Positions 32,029-40,190 of a DNA stretch of 54,226 nt are shown here, piece after piece. The stretch covers positions 1 through 54,226 of the forward strand of contig JAJYLQ010000025.1 in assembly GCA_021787595.1 (NCBI GenBank), written 5' to 3'. The translations under genes and the position numbers were made by a program. Source of the stretch: Chloroflexota bacterium. Lineage in GTDB: Bacteria; Chloroflexota; Anaerolineae; Anaerolineales; Villigracilaceae. The notes under the pieces were generated by a model. It was not told where the DNA came from. It ran no database searches and saw nothing but the letters and a program-made list of their open reading frames with translations. Every line of letters begins with the position of its first letter. Positions within the stretch are counted from its first letter, which is position 1.

Positions 32029-33303
32029 TTACATCGTTGAACTCAACGCCTCGCCGAACGCCTTGAGTCCGTCATTGATCTGTTCGCTCGTGACGTTCAA
32101 CGGCGGGATCCAGCGAATCGTGTTGTCGTACGTTCCGCAGGTCAGCAGAAGCAAATCGTGTTCTTCCGAAGCATGAGCCAGCGCCTTCGATAAATTTTTA
32201 TCGGGCCTGCCTTTTTTATCAACCAGTTCCGTGCCGATCATCAGACCCAGCCCGCGCACATCGCCGATTTGCGGATATTCTTCCTGGAATTTGCGAAGCC
32301 CGGTCATCAACTGGACGCCGCGAGCGGCCGCATTTTCGATCATCTTTTCCTCGCGCATGGCGCGGATCGTCGCCACGCCCGCCGCGCACGCGACCGCGTT
32401 TCCGCCATAGGTTCCGCCGTGCGAGCCGGCATCCCATTTTTTCATCAGGTCGAGACGGCTGAATACGCCGGAAAGCGGCATACCCGATGCAATGCCTTTG
32501 GCAACCGTCATGATATCCGGCACGACACCAAAGTGTTCGGACGCAAACCATTTGCCCGTGCGCCCAAAGCCCGATTGGACTTCATCGAAGATCAGCAGGA
32601 TTCCATTTTTATCTGCAATTTCGCGCAGACCTTTCATGAATGAAGCCGGCGGGACAACGTATCCGCCCTCGCCCAAAACGGGTTCGATCAAAATCGCGGC
32701 AGTTTCCTTTGGCGCGGTCTGCGAAAGCAGAAGTTCTTCCAGCGCGTTGAGCGCATATTGGCTGGCCTGTTCTTCGCTCATGCCCAGCCGGAACGCATAC
32801 GGATATGGCGAGACAAACACGCCGGAAGGCAGCGGGCCAAACCCGGCGCGATAGATCGTTTTGGAGGTTGTGAGCGCCATCGTGCCCGCCGTGCGTCCGT
32901 GGAACGAGCCGTTGAAGACGATGATGTTCTGTCTGCCGGTCACAGCGCGCGCTAATTTGACCGCGCCCTCGACCGCTTCCGCGCCGGAGTTGCTGAAGAA
33001 GAATCCGTCAATCGAAGGCGGGACGATTTGGCGGACTTCCTCGATCAATTGCAGCATCGGTTTATGGATGACGATGTTGGCTTGCGCGTGGAGGAAATTC
33101 CCAGCCTGTTCGCGGATCGCTTCGACCACTTTCGGATGACAATGACCGGTATTGGTCACGCCGATGCCGCAGGTGAAGTCGAGCAGTTTCCTGCCATCGG
33201 TCGTGTAAATATACGAACCCTCGGCGCGCTCGGCAACGAAGTTGAAGATGCGCGACCAGACGGGAGACATGTGGGAGAAATTATCGGTATAGAGGTTATC
33301 CAT
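32029..33303 (-). CDS. gabT: Class III aminotransferase, 4-aminobutyrate aminotransferase-like
   Basis: A 424-residue PLP enzyme. The fold-type I marks are FFFSNSGAEAVEGAVKLARA (phosphate-binding), GSFHGRTAGTMALTTSKTIY, LLIFDEVQSGFGRTGKWFA (Asp binding the pyridine) and DIMTVAKGIASGMPL with the catalytic Lys. The EPVLGEGGYVVPP segment is typical of GABA, ornithine and acetylornithine aminotransferases. GABA aminotransferase is the best guess given the putrescine gene set nearby. Ornithine or other omega-amines remain possible. It lies between the two AOR genes, an arrangement that would pass aldehyde products directly to an oxidoreductase. The start at 33303 is the conserved N-terminus MDNLYTDNFSHM. 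Confidence 0.85.
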   Translation of the reverse strand: MDNLYTDNFSHMSPVWSRIFNFVAERAEGSYIYTTDGRKLLDFTCGIGVTNTGHCHPKVVEAIREQAGNFLHAQANIVIHKPMLQLIEEVRQIVPPSIDGFFFSNSGAEAVEGAVKLARAVTGRQNIIVFNGSFHGRTAGTMALTTSKTIYRAGFGPLPSGVFVSPYPYAFRLGMSEEQASQYALNALEELLLSQTAPKETAAILIEPVLGEGGYVVPPASFMKGLREIADKNGILLIFDEVQSGFGRTGKWFASEHFGVVPDIMTVAKGIASGMPLSGVFSRLDLMKKWDAGSHGGTYGGNAVACAAGVATIRAMREEKMIENAAARGVQLMTGLRKFQEEYPQIGDVRGLGLMIGTELVDKKGRPDKNLSKALAHASEEHDLLLLTCGTYDNTIRWIPPLNVTSEQINDGLKAFGEALSSTM

Positions 33304-33365
33304 TCTTTGATCCTATGATCTATCTGGCAATGTCAAAATTCGTATGTCATGTGTTCCAGTGTCAC

Positions 33366-33788
33366 GTGTCAAGTTTGACGAGACCTATTAAGCGAATGCT
33401 TGAGGCCGCCGATCAACGCTTTTGTTTTCTCGGCTTGTTGATATTCAACCTTGAAAGTTGTTTCATCAATGTAGCCAACATCGAGCGCGGCATAAAGCAG
33501 GGATTGAACTTCTACCGCAGAACGCCGCGCAATTCCCAGAAAACGTGCAAATTCAACTTGCGACTCGCAGTCAAAGCCTTCAGCAATGTTCGTCATCGAA
33601 GAGACTGCCGCGCGCTGTATTTGATCACGCAGACCAAAATCTTTCGCGAGAGCTCCCGAACTGGCTAATCTGTAAACGCTCGAAACCAACTTGCGTGCTT
33701 CCTGCCATGCAAGAATATCTTCAAACTTTTTTATCAAGGGCATCGTTAATCCCTCCACATCACGACTTGACACCCAATTACTTGACAC
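33366..33788. mobile_element. Small repeat-bounded insertion carrying a four-helix-bundle gene
   Basis: GTGTCAAGT at 33366-33374 is mirrored by ACTTGACAC at 33765-33773 and again at 33780-33788, so the gene between them is bracketed by inverted 9-mers. The stop codon of the gene lies inside the left copy. Further TGTCA-type half repeats surround the left end (33339-33364). The block sits in the otherwise compact AOR2-aminotransferase array. The picture fits a short mobile cassette. Transposition is inferred. Confidence 0.5.
33369..33743 (-). CDS. Four-helix-bundle protein (23S rRNA intervening-sequence/S23 family)
   Basis: From the ATG at 33743 it is 124 residues and all helical. It starts MPLIKKFEDILAWQEARKLV, then DFGLRDQIQRAAVSSMTNIA, then EGFDCESQVEFARFLGIARR, then a final long helix. 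These are the family hallmarks (F.dl.aWq.A..L, the LxxQixRAavSi.sNIAEG core and the RFL.iA.GS.xE helix). The protein folds as a four-helix bundle related to the Avd accessory proteins. Its role is unsettled. Members are often found in rRNA intervening sequences or as isolated, repeat-flanked genes, as here. A longer frame to 33803 runs into the flanking repeat. Confidence 0.85.
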   Translation of the reverse strand: MPLIKKFEDILAWQEARKLVSSVYRLASSGALAKDFGLRDQIQRAAVSSMTNIAEGFDCESQVEFARFLGIARRSAVEVQSLLYAALDVGYIDETTFKVEYQQAEKTKALIGGLKHSLNRSRQT

Positions 33789-33812
33789 TTGGCATCGTGG
33801 CACCGGGCAACT

Positions 33813-35720
33813 TTAGAGATACTCCGCCGCCCACTCGATGTCGAGCTGCTTCAACGAATCACGCGTCGGGATGCCGTCCGCGGTCCAGCCTGCCAGCCGG
33901 TAATATTCGTCTATGGCGGAATCAATTTCCTCGTGAGTCAGAGCGATGCCCGCGGTCGGGCCAGATCCGCCCAAAGCTTTGAAAAACTTCCTGGGCAGTT
34001 GGTCCGCTTTGCGGTCAACTCCCTCGCGGGCATTGAACGTCCGCATGAGATTCAAACGCCGCATACCGACCGCCATCAATTCATCGAGCGTGACGTCCCA
34101 GCCCGTCGCGGCTTTGACAAAGTCAACTGTTTCCTGTGGCCCGTAAAGCGTCCAGCCCGGGCCCCAGACGAATTGACAAAGTTCGACGGTGTCGAGCATC
34201 GAATAAAAGACTTCGGTGAGCCATGCAAATTTGACTTTGGCCTTGTCGAGCGAAAGCGGCGCAAGCTTATCGGGCATGCCGAGCATCGCGAGACGACCCA
34301 TGTAAAGATCGGATGCCATACCTTCTTCGATCATCCAGTCGTGTTCGCTGGATTGATGATCCGCGCCGAACGGGTTGACCGCGTAGATCAAGCCCAGCGA
34401 ACGCTTGGCTTGCGGCATGTGCGCGGGCGCTTCCGCGCCTTTGACCGTGATGAGACATTCGTCCGCGCCGTTGCCCCAAACACTGGCGGCGCGCTCCGAA
34501 CCCTGTGAAAGGACCCTGCCAAGCGGCCCGCTGTTCGCGACGATTTGATTCAACGCTTCGAGCATCGCCTCGACGCTGCCAAATTTCAATTCAAGCCCGC
34601 CGGTTTGTTCTTTGGTGATGATGCCCTTTTCGTAACATTCCATCGCAAAGGCAATCGTCGCACCGCAGGCAATCGTGTCCACGCCGTTCTGGTTGCAGAT
34701 TTGATTCGCGTACGCGATGGCCGCGAGGTCGCCAATGCCGCAATACGAACCGAACGTGCCAAGCGTTTCATATTCCGGGCCGCCGTAGTACGGATCCACT
34801 TTATACGCGCCTTCCTTGATCTCGACGACGCGCTTGCATCGAACCACACACGCATAACAAGTTTCGCGATCTTTCAGGATGGTCTCAGCCATCTTCTCGC
34901 CGCTGATCGGTTCGCACGATTCGAATTGACTTTCGTTATAGTTGTGTGTGGGAAGCGTGCCCATCGAGTTCTGCGGCATGACCACGGACGCCGTACCATA
35001 TTTCGCGAGGCCGTCCATATCGGGGTTATTCGGGACTTCTTTTGGGCCAACGCGATTCAACGCGGTGACGCCTTTCGCATCCGCGAGCCGGACTCTTTGC
35101 CTGCCGCGTACGACGACAGCTTTCAAATTCTTCGAAGCCATTACCAGTCCCATGCCGGTGCGCCCGTTGTTGCGATTGGACATGTTGACCATGCTGGAAA
35201 ACAACACGCCGCGTTCCGCCGCCGGACCGTGCTGCAGAATTTCTATCTTATCGTCACCCATTTCTTTTCTGAGAATGTCGTCCACCTCCCCCGTGACCCT
35301 GCCCATCAAATGCGCGGCATCATGGAGTTCCGGCTTGCCATCCATGATCGAAAGATAGACCGGCTTTGGCGATTTCCCTTTGATGACTAAACCGTCAAAA
35401 CCAGCAAACTTGAATTCTGCCGGGAAATAGCCGCCAGCTTGCGAGTCGCCGATCGCACCGCTGATCGGCGATTTGGCATTGGCATTGATGCGGCTTTGTC
35501 CCGAAATCGCCGCGCCGGTCGTCACGCTGCACATCAGCGTCAAAACATTTTCAGGCGAAAGCGGGTCAACGCCTTTTGGCATTTCCTTAAGGATGTAATA
35601 CACACCCATCGCTGACCCGCCCATGTATTTTCGATAGAATGACTCGGGCGGCGTTTCCACTTCCATCGTGCCGCGCGTCAAGTCAATGTGCAGAATTTTT
35701 CCGTTATATCCAAAGGGCAT
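33813..35720 (-). CDS. aor: Aldehyde:ferredoxin oxidoreductase family protein (AOR-like, 2)
   Basis: From the ATG at 35720 (AGGAGGATGCG) it is 635 residues, the family's normal length. It opens MPFGYNGKILHIDLTRGTME. RINANAKSPISGAIGDSQAG follows in the pterin domain, then NRNNGRTGMGLVMASKNLKA. ETCYACVVRCKRVVE gives CX2CX3C with a later Cys in VELCQFVWG for the [4Fe-4S] cluster. It should be a cytosolic tungsten (or molybdenum) aldehyde oxidoreductase using ferredoxin. The long leader and the promoter at 35852-35880 make it the head of the unit that continues to the aminotransferase and the first AOR. The substrate is unknown. Confidence 0.88.
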   Translation of the reverse strand: MPFGYNGKILHIDLTRGTMEVETPPESFYRKYMGGSAMGVYYILKEMPKGVDPLSPENVLTLMCSVTTGAAISGQSRINANAKSPISGAIGDSQAGGYFPAEFKFAGFDGLVIKGKSPKPVYLSIMDGKPELHDAAHLMGRVTGEVDDILRKEMGDDKIEILQHGPAAERGVLFSSMVNMSNRNNGRTGMGLVMASKNLKAVVVRGRQRVRLADAKGVTALNRVGPKEVPNNPDMDGLAKYGTASVVMPQNSMGTLPTHNYNESQFESCEPISGEKMAETILKDRETCYACVVRCKRVVEIKEGAYKVDPYYGGPEYETLGTFGSYCGIGDLAAIAYANQICNQNGVDTIACGATIAFAMECYEKGIITKEQTGGLELKFGSVEAMLEALNQIVANSGPLGRVLSQGSERAASVWGNGADECLITVKGAEAPAHMPQAKRSLGLIYAVNPFGADHQSSEHDWMIEEGMASDLYMGRLAMLGMPDKLAPLSLDKAKVKFAWLTEVFYSMLDTVELCQFVWGPGWTLYGPQETVDFVKAATGWDVTLDELMAVGMRRLNLMRTFNAREGVDRKADQLPRKFFKALGGSGPTAGIALTHEEIDSAIDEYYRLAGWTADGIPTRDSLKQLDIEWAAEYL

Positions 35721-35851
35721 CGCATCCTCCTGCTTGAGATGTCGCGAGTGCGTCGCACCATGCTTAACGGGATGGTTCCGCCCGTTGGCATTTTGTCGCT
35801 GACGAATTTGCCCGTCCATGTGATGCGGCGCACCTTCGTTGTCAACATCCA

Positions 35852-35880
35852 ATTATACGGACGGACATCGCAATGGGCAA
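35852..35880 (-). promoter_or_regulatory. Sigma-70-type promoter ahead of the second AOR gene
   Basis: On the minus strand TTGCCC (35875-35880) and a perfect TATAAT (35852-35857) are separated by exactly 17 bp. Transcription would start near 35845, leaving a 125-nt leader with two small hairpins (AACGGG/CCCGTT and GTGCG/CGCAC). The leader length hints at post-initiation control. Confidence 0.6.
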
Positions 35881-35912
35881 ACATGATTTTCCGAAAGCGA
35901 CACGAGAGACAA

Positions 35913-35950
35913 AAGCCGCGTCTGTCTCGGACTTGAAACGGGCGCGGCTT
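35913..35950 (-). terminator. Terminator after the saccharopine-dehydrogenase-like gene
   Basis: AAGCCGCG (35913-35920) and CGCGGCTT (35943-35950) form an 8-bp stem with a 22-nt loop. On the minus strand it is followed by TTTTGTCTC. It separates the upstream gene from the AOR promoter. Confidence 0.55.
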
Positions 35951-35980
35951 CGATTGATTTGGCATTTCGCCGACGGCTAA

Positions 35981-37204
35981 TCACGCAACCGGCTCAGGAG
36001 ACATTTCCTTTATCCCGTACGGGAATTCATATTCAGCCATCTTATTCATGAACGGCATTGGATCAAATGCTTCCGGGCCAAGCACGCCCACGCCTTTCCA
36101 TTGGCCGTGCTCCAGCAAATCCCAGCCGATGACCGCGCTGAAAGCCGTCTGCGCGACGACTGCCTGGCAGCCCCAGCGCTTCATGCACTGCTCGTTGTCA
36201 GCAACCTGATACAGATAAACTTCACGCGGACGGCCATCCTTCGTGCCTTTGATCCACGTTCCAGCGCAGGTTTTGCCGTGCATCTTATTGCCGAGATGAG
36301 CCGGGTCCGGCAGGCAGGATGCGACAACATCACGCGGCGCAACCTTCGCGCCCTTGACGTTGATCTTGTCTTTGTTGTCCAGGCCGAGCATGTGCAAAGT
36401 TTTCAATACGTCAATAAATTGATCGCCCAATCCATATTTGAATGTGACACGTTTGGCATTGACCCAGCGCGGCACAAGCAAAACTTCCTCATGCTCCACG
36501 TTGACGACATCAATCCTGCCAATGCCTTCCGGGAACTCGAAGGTTTCGTGTTCCGAGAAAGGCTCCGTTGTAAACCAGCCTTTGTTTTTCTCCCAGATCA
36601 CGGGCGGATTCAAACATTCCTCGATGGTCGTCCAGATCGAAAAGTTGGGGGCAAATTCATAATCGTCAATCGAAATGTTCGCGCCATCACGAATTCCGAT
36701 CTCGTCAATTTCATCGAAGAGATGATCCTGCGCGTAGCGGGCAAAAACATCCGCCATGCCAGGTTCCACGCCCAAGCCGAGGATGGCGAGCAAACCTTTC
36801 TTCTCCCAGTCCTTTGCTTTCTCGAATTGGTAATCGCCCAATTTGATTCCCGGCTTGTGGAATGGATCGGTGGGATGCGGCTTCGACAGCGTCATTGCCA
36901 TATCCATGTATTCGACGCCCGCGTCATACGCCGCGTCGAAGATCGGCTGGTCGAAGACAGGATCCACCGCGTTCATGATCAGATCCACCTGGTATTTCCT
37001 CGCAAGCGATTCGATCATCTCCTGCTTGCTGGCATCAATGAACTCCGCCGGGAAGCGATTTGGATCTCCAAGTTTTTTCTGCACTTCTTTGGCGCGCTCA
37101 AGGTTGTAATCGGCCAGCACGATTCGTTCCACCCAGGAACGTTCCTTCGCGATCGCGGCGATTGCCTCGCCTACGCCCCCAACGCCTGCTAACAGGACTT
37201 TCAT
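35981..37204 (-). CDS. Saccharopine dehydrogenase-family oxidoreductase
   Basis: From the ATG at 37204 (after AAAGGATTT) it is 407 residues. The N-terminal Rossmann fold has MKVLLAGVGGVGEAIAAIAK (GxGGVG) and VERIVLADYNLERAKEVQKK with the adenosine-ribose Asp. LIMNAVDPVFDQPIFDAAYD and GVEPGMADVFARYA are the saccharopine-dehydrogenase-family motifs. The C-terminal half matches Lys1/Lys9-like reductases and carboxynorspermidine dehydrogenases. Options include lysine breakdown through aminoadipate semialdehyde, which the adjacent AOR could oxidise, or polyamine metabolism (carboxynorspermidine). The sequence does not choose between them. It follows the Lrp gene by about 97 nt. Confidence 0.75.
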   Translation of the reverse strand: MKVLLAGVGGVGEAIAAIAKERSWVERIVLADYNLERAKEVQKKLGDPNRFPAEFIDASKQEMIESLARKYQVDLIMNAVDPVFDQPIFDAAYDAGVEYMDMAMTLSKPHPTDPFHKPGIKLGDYQFEKAKDWEKKGLLAILGLGVEPGMADVFARYAQDHLFDEIDEIGIRDGANISIDDYEFAPNFSIWTTIEECLNPPVIWEKNKGWFTTEPFSEHETFEFPEGIGRIDVVNVEHEEVLLVPRWVNAKRVTFKYGLGDQFIDVLKTLHMLGLDNKDKINVKGAKVAPRDVVASCLPDPAHLGNKMHGKTCAGTWIKGTKDGRPREVYLYQVADNEQCMKRWGCQAVVAQTAFSAVIGWDLLEHGQWKGVGVLGPEAFDPMPFMNKMAEYEFPYGIKEMSPEPVA

Positions 37205-37301
37205 AAATCCTTTCGATTGGCTCCGCGCCCCATCCATGTGCGGGGGCAGACAAGATTGATTCAGCCGCGGCCGGCTCGAGGTCCGGGCCGAGGCGGTAAT
37301 C

Positions 37302-37769
37302 CTAAAAATAGATTTCCTTGACGATCTTCAAGTGCATGAAGGTTTCCGTATCGCGGATGCCTTCGATGGTGTAAAGCTTTTCGGTAATGAACTTCAGCAG
37401 ATCAGAATGGTCGCGGCAGAACACTTCGGCAATGATGTCGTAACGTCCGCTGACCACAACCAGATAAACGACTTCTTCGAGCTTCGAGACTTTGTCCGCG
37501 ACTTCGAGCATGTGCGTGCCGTCGGTATGAATGGCGACCAGCGCCATCGTCTTGACGCCGCGTCGGATCGGATCGGTGACGGCCACCACTTTCAGATAGC
37601 CCTGCTCGACGAGACGGTTGTACCGCTGGCGGATCATGCCGGGCGAAACCTTCAGCTGCTCGGCAATTTGGGCGAACGCCATGCGGCCATCCTGCCGGAG
37701 AGACTCGATGATCTGCTGGTCAATGGCATCCAGAGACGGATTTTGTCCAATGCCGATTTCGCTTTCCAC
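37302..37769 (-). CDS. Lrp/AsnC-family transcriptional regulator (1)
   Basis: A 155-residue protein starting at GTG (37769). The N-terminal helix-turn-helix is SLDAIDQQIIESLRQDGRMA, followed by FAQIAEQLKVSPGMIRQRYN with its recognition helix. The C-terminal RAM (ligand-binding) domain has GVKTMALVAIHTDGTHMLEV and VVYLVVVSGRYDIIAEVFCR. Lrp proteins form octamers, bind amino acids and regulate catabolic and transport genes. Its own promoter has two direct repeats that may be autoregulatory sites. The promoter also suggests a leaderless mRNA. The adjacent saccharopine-dehydrogenase-like and AOR genes are the nearest targets. Confidence 0.9.
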   Translation of the reverse strand: MESEIGIGQNPSLDAIDQQIIESLRQDGRMAFAQIAEQLKVSPGMIRQRYNRLVEQGYLKVVAVTDPIRRGVKTMALVAIHTDGTHMLEVADKVSKLEEVVYLVVVSGRYDIIAEVFCRDHSDLLKFITEKLYTIEGIRDTETFMHLKIVKEIYF

Positions 37770-37775
37770 AACCTT

Positions 37776-37804
37776 ATTCTATGACGATTTTGCACTAAAG
37801 TCAA
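37776..37804 (-). promoter_or_regulatory. Strong sigma-70 promoter giving a leaderless lrp transcript
   Basis: TTGACT (37799-37804) and TAGAAT (37776-37781), read on the minus strand, are exactly 17 bp apart. Six bases after the -10 comes the GTG start of the Lrp gene, so transcription should begin at or within two bases of the start codon. No upstream ribosome binding site is needed or visible. Confidence 0.75.
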
Positions 37805-37826
37805 ATAATTTATGATGATTTTCCAC
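37781..37826. promoter_or_regulatory. Two 15-bp direct repeats over the lrp promoter, candidate operator
   Basis: ATGACGATTTTGCAC (37781-37795) and ATGATGATTTTCCAC (37812-37826) match at 13 of 15 bases and are 31 bp apart, about three helical turns. One overlaps the -10 and spacer and the other lies upstream of the -35. Same-face spacing fits cooperative binding of an Lrp octamer and autorepression, which is inferred. Confidence 0.55.
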
Positions 37827-37848
37827 TCACCTGCATTCATTGGTAAAA

Positions 37849-37878
37849 AATCGTCCGGCTTGCTTCAGCCGGACGATT
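37849..37878 (-). terminator. Strong intrinsic terminator after the polyamine-binding protein gene
   Basis: AATCGTCCGGCT (37849-37860) and AGCCGGACGATT (37867-37878) form a perfect 12-bp stem with a 6-nt loop. On the minus strand it is followed by a run of six Ts. It closes the potABCD-type operon. Confidence 0.85.
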
Positions 37879-37901
37879 CGATTTTGTGTGAGGCAGCGCT
37901 T

Positions 37902-39239
37902 TTACTGGCCGCTCTTCACTTCAGTCCAGATTTGATCATACAACGCTGTAGCTGCTCCCACATCGTCAATACGATGACCGTTCTTGATCGCGTCGGCAGG
38001 CGGGTTCGTGATGGGCGAGTTGATGTAAGTATTGTAAACATCACCCAGCGTAGTGGAATTGCCATTGACGTCGGTCACCTGCATCGGGTTGCCCTTGGCA
38101 TAGGCCAAAGCCGCGGTGTTCGGATTCGTGTATGGGAAGTTGGTCAGCATCATCCAGAACATGTCAGGCTGCATGGTGTAATTCAACCAGGCATAAGCCG
38201 CATCTGGATGGGGCGCCGTCTTCAGCATCGCCCAGTTATCCTGCCAAAGGATCGAGCCTTCGGTTGGATAGATAAATTGGATGGAAGACATGGCCTGTTG
38301 AGCCATGAAGGCCTCGCCCGTCCATGTCTCGCCAAGGCTGACATCGCCCGAAAGCAGGTCGCTGTGAGGGCTGTCGCTGTCATATTTCTTGATGCCCGGA
38401 GTCAACTGGGCGAGTTTTTGCTTGGCCTGATCGAGTTGGTTCTTATCCGTTGTATTGACATCAAAGCCAAGCGTCAGCAAAGTCAAGCCAATCACCGCGC
38501 GAGAGTCGTCAGCAAAAACCATCTGGCCCTTATATTCGGGCTTCCAAAGATCGGCCCATGACTTTGGGACATCCTTCACCGCGGCTGTGTTAACCACGAT
38601 CGCGTCGGTGCCGTTCTCGTATGGGATCGTATACTGGTTGCCCGGATCATACGCCAAGTTCAAATACGTGGGATCGAAATTTGCAAGGACCGGCAATTGG
38701 CTGTGATCCAATTTCTGAAGCAATCCCTGATGGATCATTAACGTCACGGTGTAATCGGTTGGCTGGACGAGGTCATAATTGGTGGCGCCATTCAAAACCT
38801 TGGCGTCCATCTCTTCGTTACTGGAATATTCAGTGTAGTTGATGTTGATCCCGTAAACCTTCTCGAAGCACTCGTAGAAATCCTGTGGAATATATTGAGT
38901 CCACACGAACAAGTTCAATTCCTTGGAGGTGACAGGAAGGCGCGGATTCGGTTCGGGACAGTTGAAGCCATCTGCCGTGCTCTTGCCGCTCGGTTTGGAT
39001 GTAAAAGCAGGTGGAACATAAGGTGCGGCTGTAGCAGCGACGGTGGCCTGAGCCGCCGGGGGCTGGGTTGCAGCGGGCGGTTGAGTGGCGGCGGGCGGCG
39101 GTTGAGTCGCAGGCACCGTTGCGGCGGGCGGCTGAGTCGCAGGCGGCGGTGTGGCAGCCTGGCCTCCGCCGCAGGCTGTCAACAGGATGCTCAATGCCAT
39201 CAATGCAGCTGACAGTTTAAAAAGAATTGTTCTGTTCAT
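37902..39239 (-). CDS. potD: Polyamine ABC transporter substrate-binding lipoprotein (PotD-like)
   Basis: From the ATG at 39239 it is 445 residues. A lipoprotein signal ends LSILLTACGGG (acylated Cys), then a Pro/Ala/Thr-rich linker (residues 29-75) spaces the domain from the membrane. The binding domain resembles PotD/PotF: LNLFVWTQYIPQDFYECFEK, NYTEYSSNEEMDAKVLNGA, YDLVQPTDYTVTLMI, and a C-terminal QPDMFWMMLTNFPYTNPN. Typical substrates are spermidine or putrescine. Key ligand residues cannot be verified without a structural alignment. It ends the mmsA-patA-potABCD array and is followed by a strong terminator. Confidence 0.88.
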   Translation of the reverse strand: MNRTILFKLSAALMALSILLTACGGGQAATPPPATQPPAATVPATQPPPAATQPPAATQPPAAQATVAATAAPYVPPAFTSKPSGKSTADGFNCPEPNPRLPVTSKELNLFVWTQYIPQDFYECFEKVYGININYTEYSSNEEMDAKVLNGATNYDLVQPTDYTVTLMIHQGLLQKLDHSQLPVLANFDPTYLNLAYDPGNQYTIPYENGTDAIVVNTAAVKDVPKSWADLWKPEYKGQMVFADDSRAVIGLTLLTLGFDVNTTDKNQLDQAKQKLAQLTPGIKKYDSDSPHSDLLSGDVSLGETWTGEAFMAQQAMSSIQFIYPTEGSILWQDNWAMLKTAPHPDAAYAWLNYTMQPDMFWMMLTNFPYTNPNTAALAYAKGNPMQVTDVNGNSTTLGDVYNTYINSPITNPPADAIKNGHRIDDVGAATALYDQIWTEVKSGQ

Positions 39240-39308
39240 TTTGATCTCTTCCTCCTTTAGGAAAGATTTTGGTTTTATGCTCCAATTGGATTTGGAACAA
39301 AGCACCCA

Positions 39309-40190
39309 TTATCGTTGGCGGCTTTCCACCCGCTGCGTCAAGAAAACTGCAATCAATACAAGGAGAATCCAAACAGTGGAAAGCGCATTCAATTGGGGAG
39401 TAATCACACGACGCAATAGTCCATACACATAGATCGGGAGAGTAGGCGAGCCGGGGCCGTTGGTAAAGAAGGTAATGATAAAGTCATCAATGGAAAGCGT
39501 AAAAGCCAATAGCGCACCGGAAAGCACGCCAGGGAGAATCATCGGGAACGTAACGCGGCGGAAAGTCGTCCATTCGTTCGCCCCGAGATCCATAGCCGCT
39601 TCTTCGTATGATTTGTCCAAGCCTTGCAAACGCGCCTGCACCACCAAGGTTACAAAGGGAATCATAAATGAGATATGCGCAAGGATGACCGTCCACAATC
39701 CCAGCCCAAGCTGCGAGTCGCCGGTCAGATGCAGGGAGTCATTGATAAAGGTGAACAACTGGCTGAACATCACCAAAATCGTTATGCCCATGACGATTTC
39801 GGGGATGACGATGGGAATATACAGTGAGATCTGCGAAAATGTGCGAAGCCGAAAGTTGTATCTCTGCAATGCAAGAGCCGCCATCGTTCCAATGATCGTA
39901 GAAACGATGGTGGCGGTGACAGCCACGAACAGCGTATTACGAGCGGCGCTCAAAACTTCCGTATTCTGGGAAAGATCGCAGAACCAATGGAACGGCCCGC
40001 ACGGGCTTTGCACCACATTGCCGCTCACCAATTGGAATGGACCAAATTTCGTAATGACGCCGGTAAACAATGGGCTGATCCTCGATGCGTTGAACGAAAA
40101 GACGATCAACACCACAATCGGCGCGTACAAAAAGAAAAGCGTCAGTAGGGTGGCGGCGATAATCCATGGAGAGCGGCGATGGGGGTTCAT
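39309..40190 (-). CDS. potC: Polyamine ABC transporter permease (PotC-like)
   Basis: A 293-residue permease with six transmembrane helices. The conserved ABC-permease loop is [20 protein letters not shown] in PotC form, here [20 protein letters not shown]. It is followed by [20 protein letters not shown] and [20 protein letters not shown], the classic PotC DDF motif. It pairs with PotB to form the translocation channel at the membrane. The start overlaps the potB stop by 4 nt. The substrate-binding gene follows after about 70 nt. Confidence 0.9.
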   Translation of the reverse strand: MNPHRRSPWIIAATLLTLFFLYAPIVVLIVFSFNASRISPLFTGVITKFGPFQLVSGNVVQSPCGPFHWFCDLSQNTEVLSAARNTLFVAVTATIVSTIIGTMAALALQRYNFRLRTFSQISLYIPIVIPEIVMGITILVMFSQLFTFINDSLHLTGDSQLGLGLWTVILAHISFMIPFVTLVVQARLQGLDKSYEEAAMDLGANEWTTFRRVTFPMILPGVLSGALLAFTLSIDDFIITFFTNGPGSPTLPIYVYGLLRRVITPQLNALSTVWILLVLIAVFLTQRVESRQR

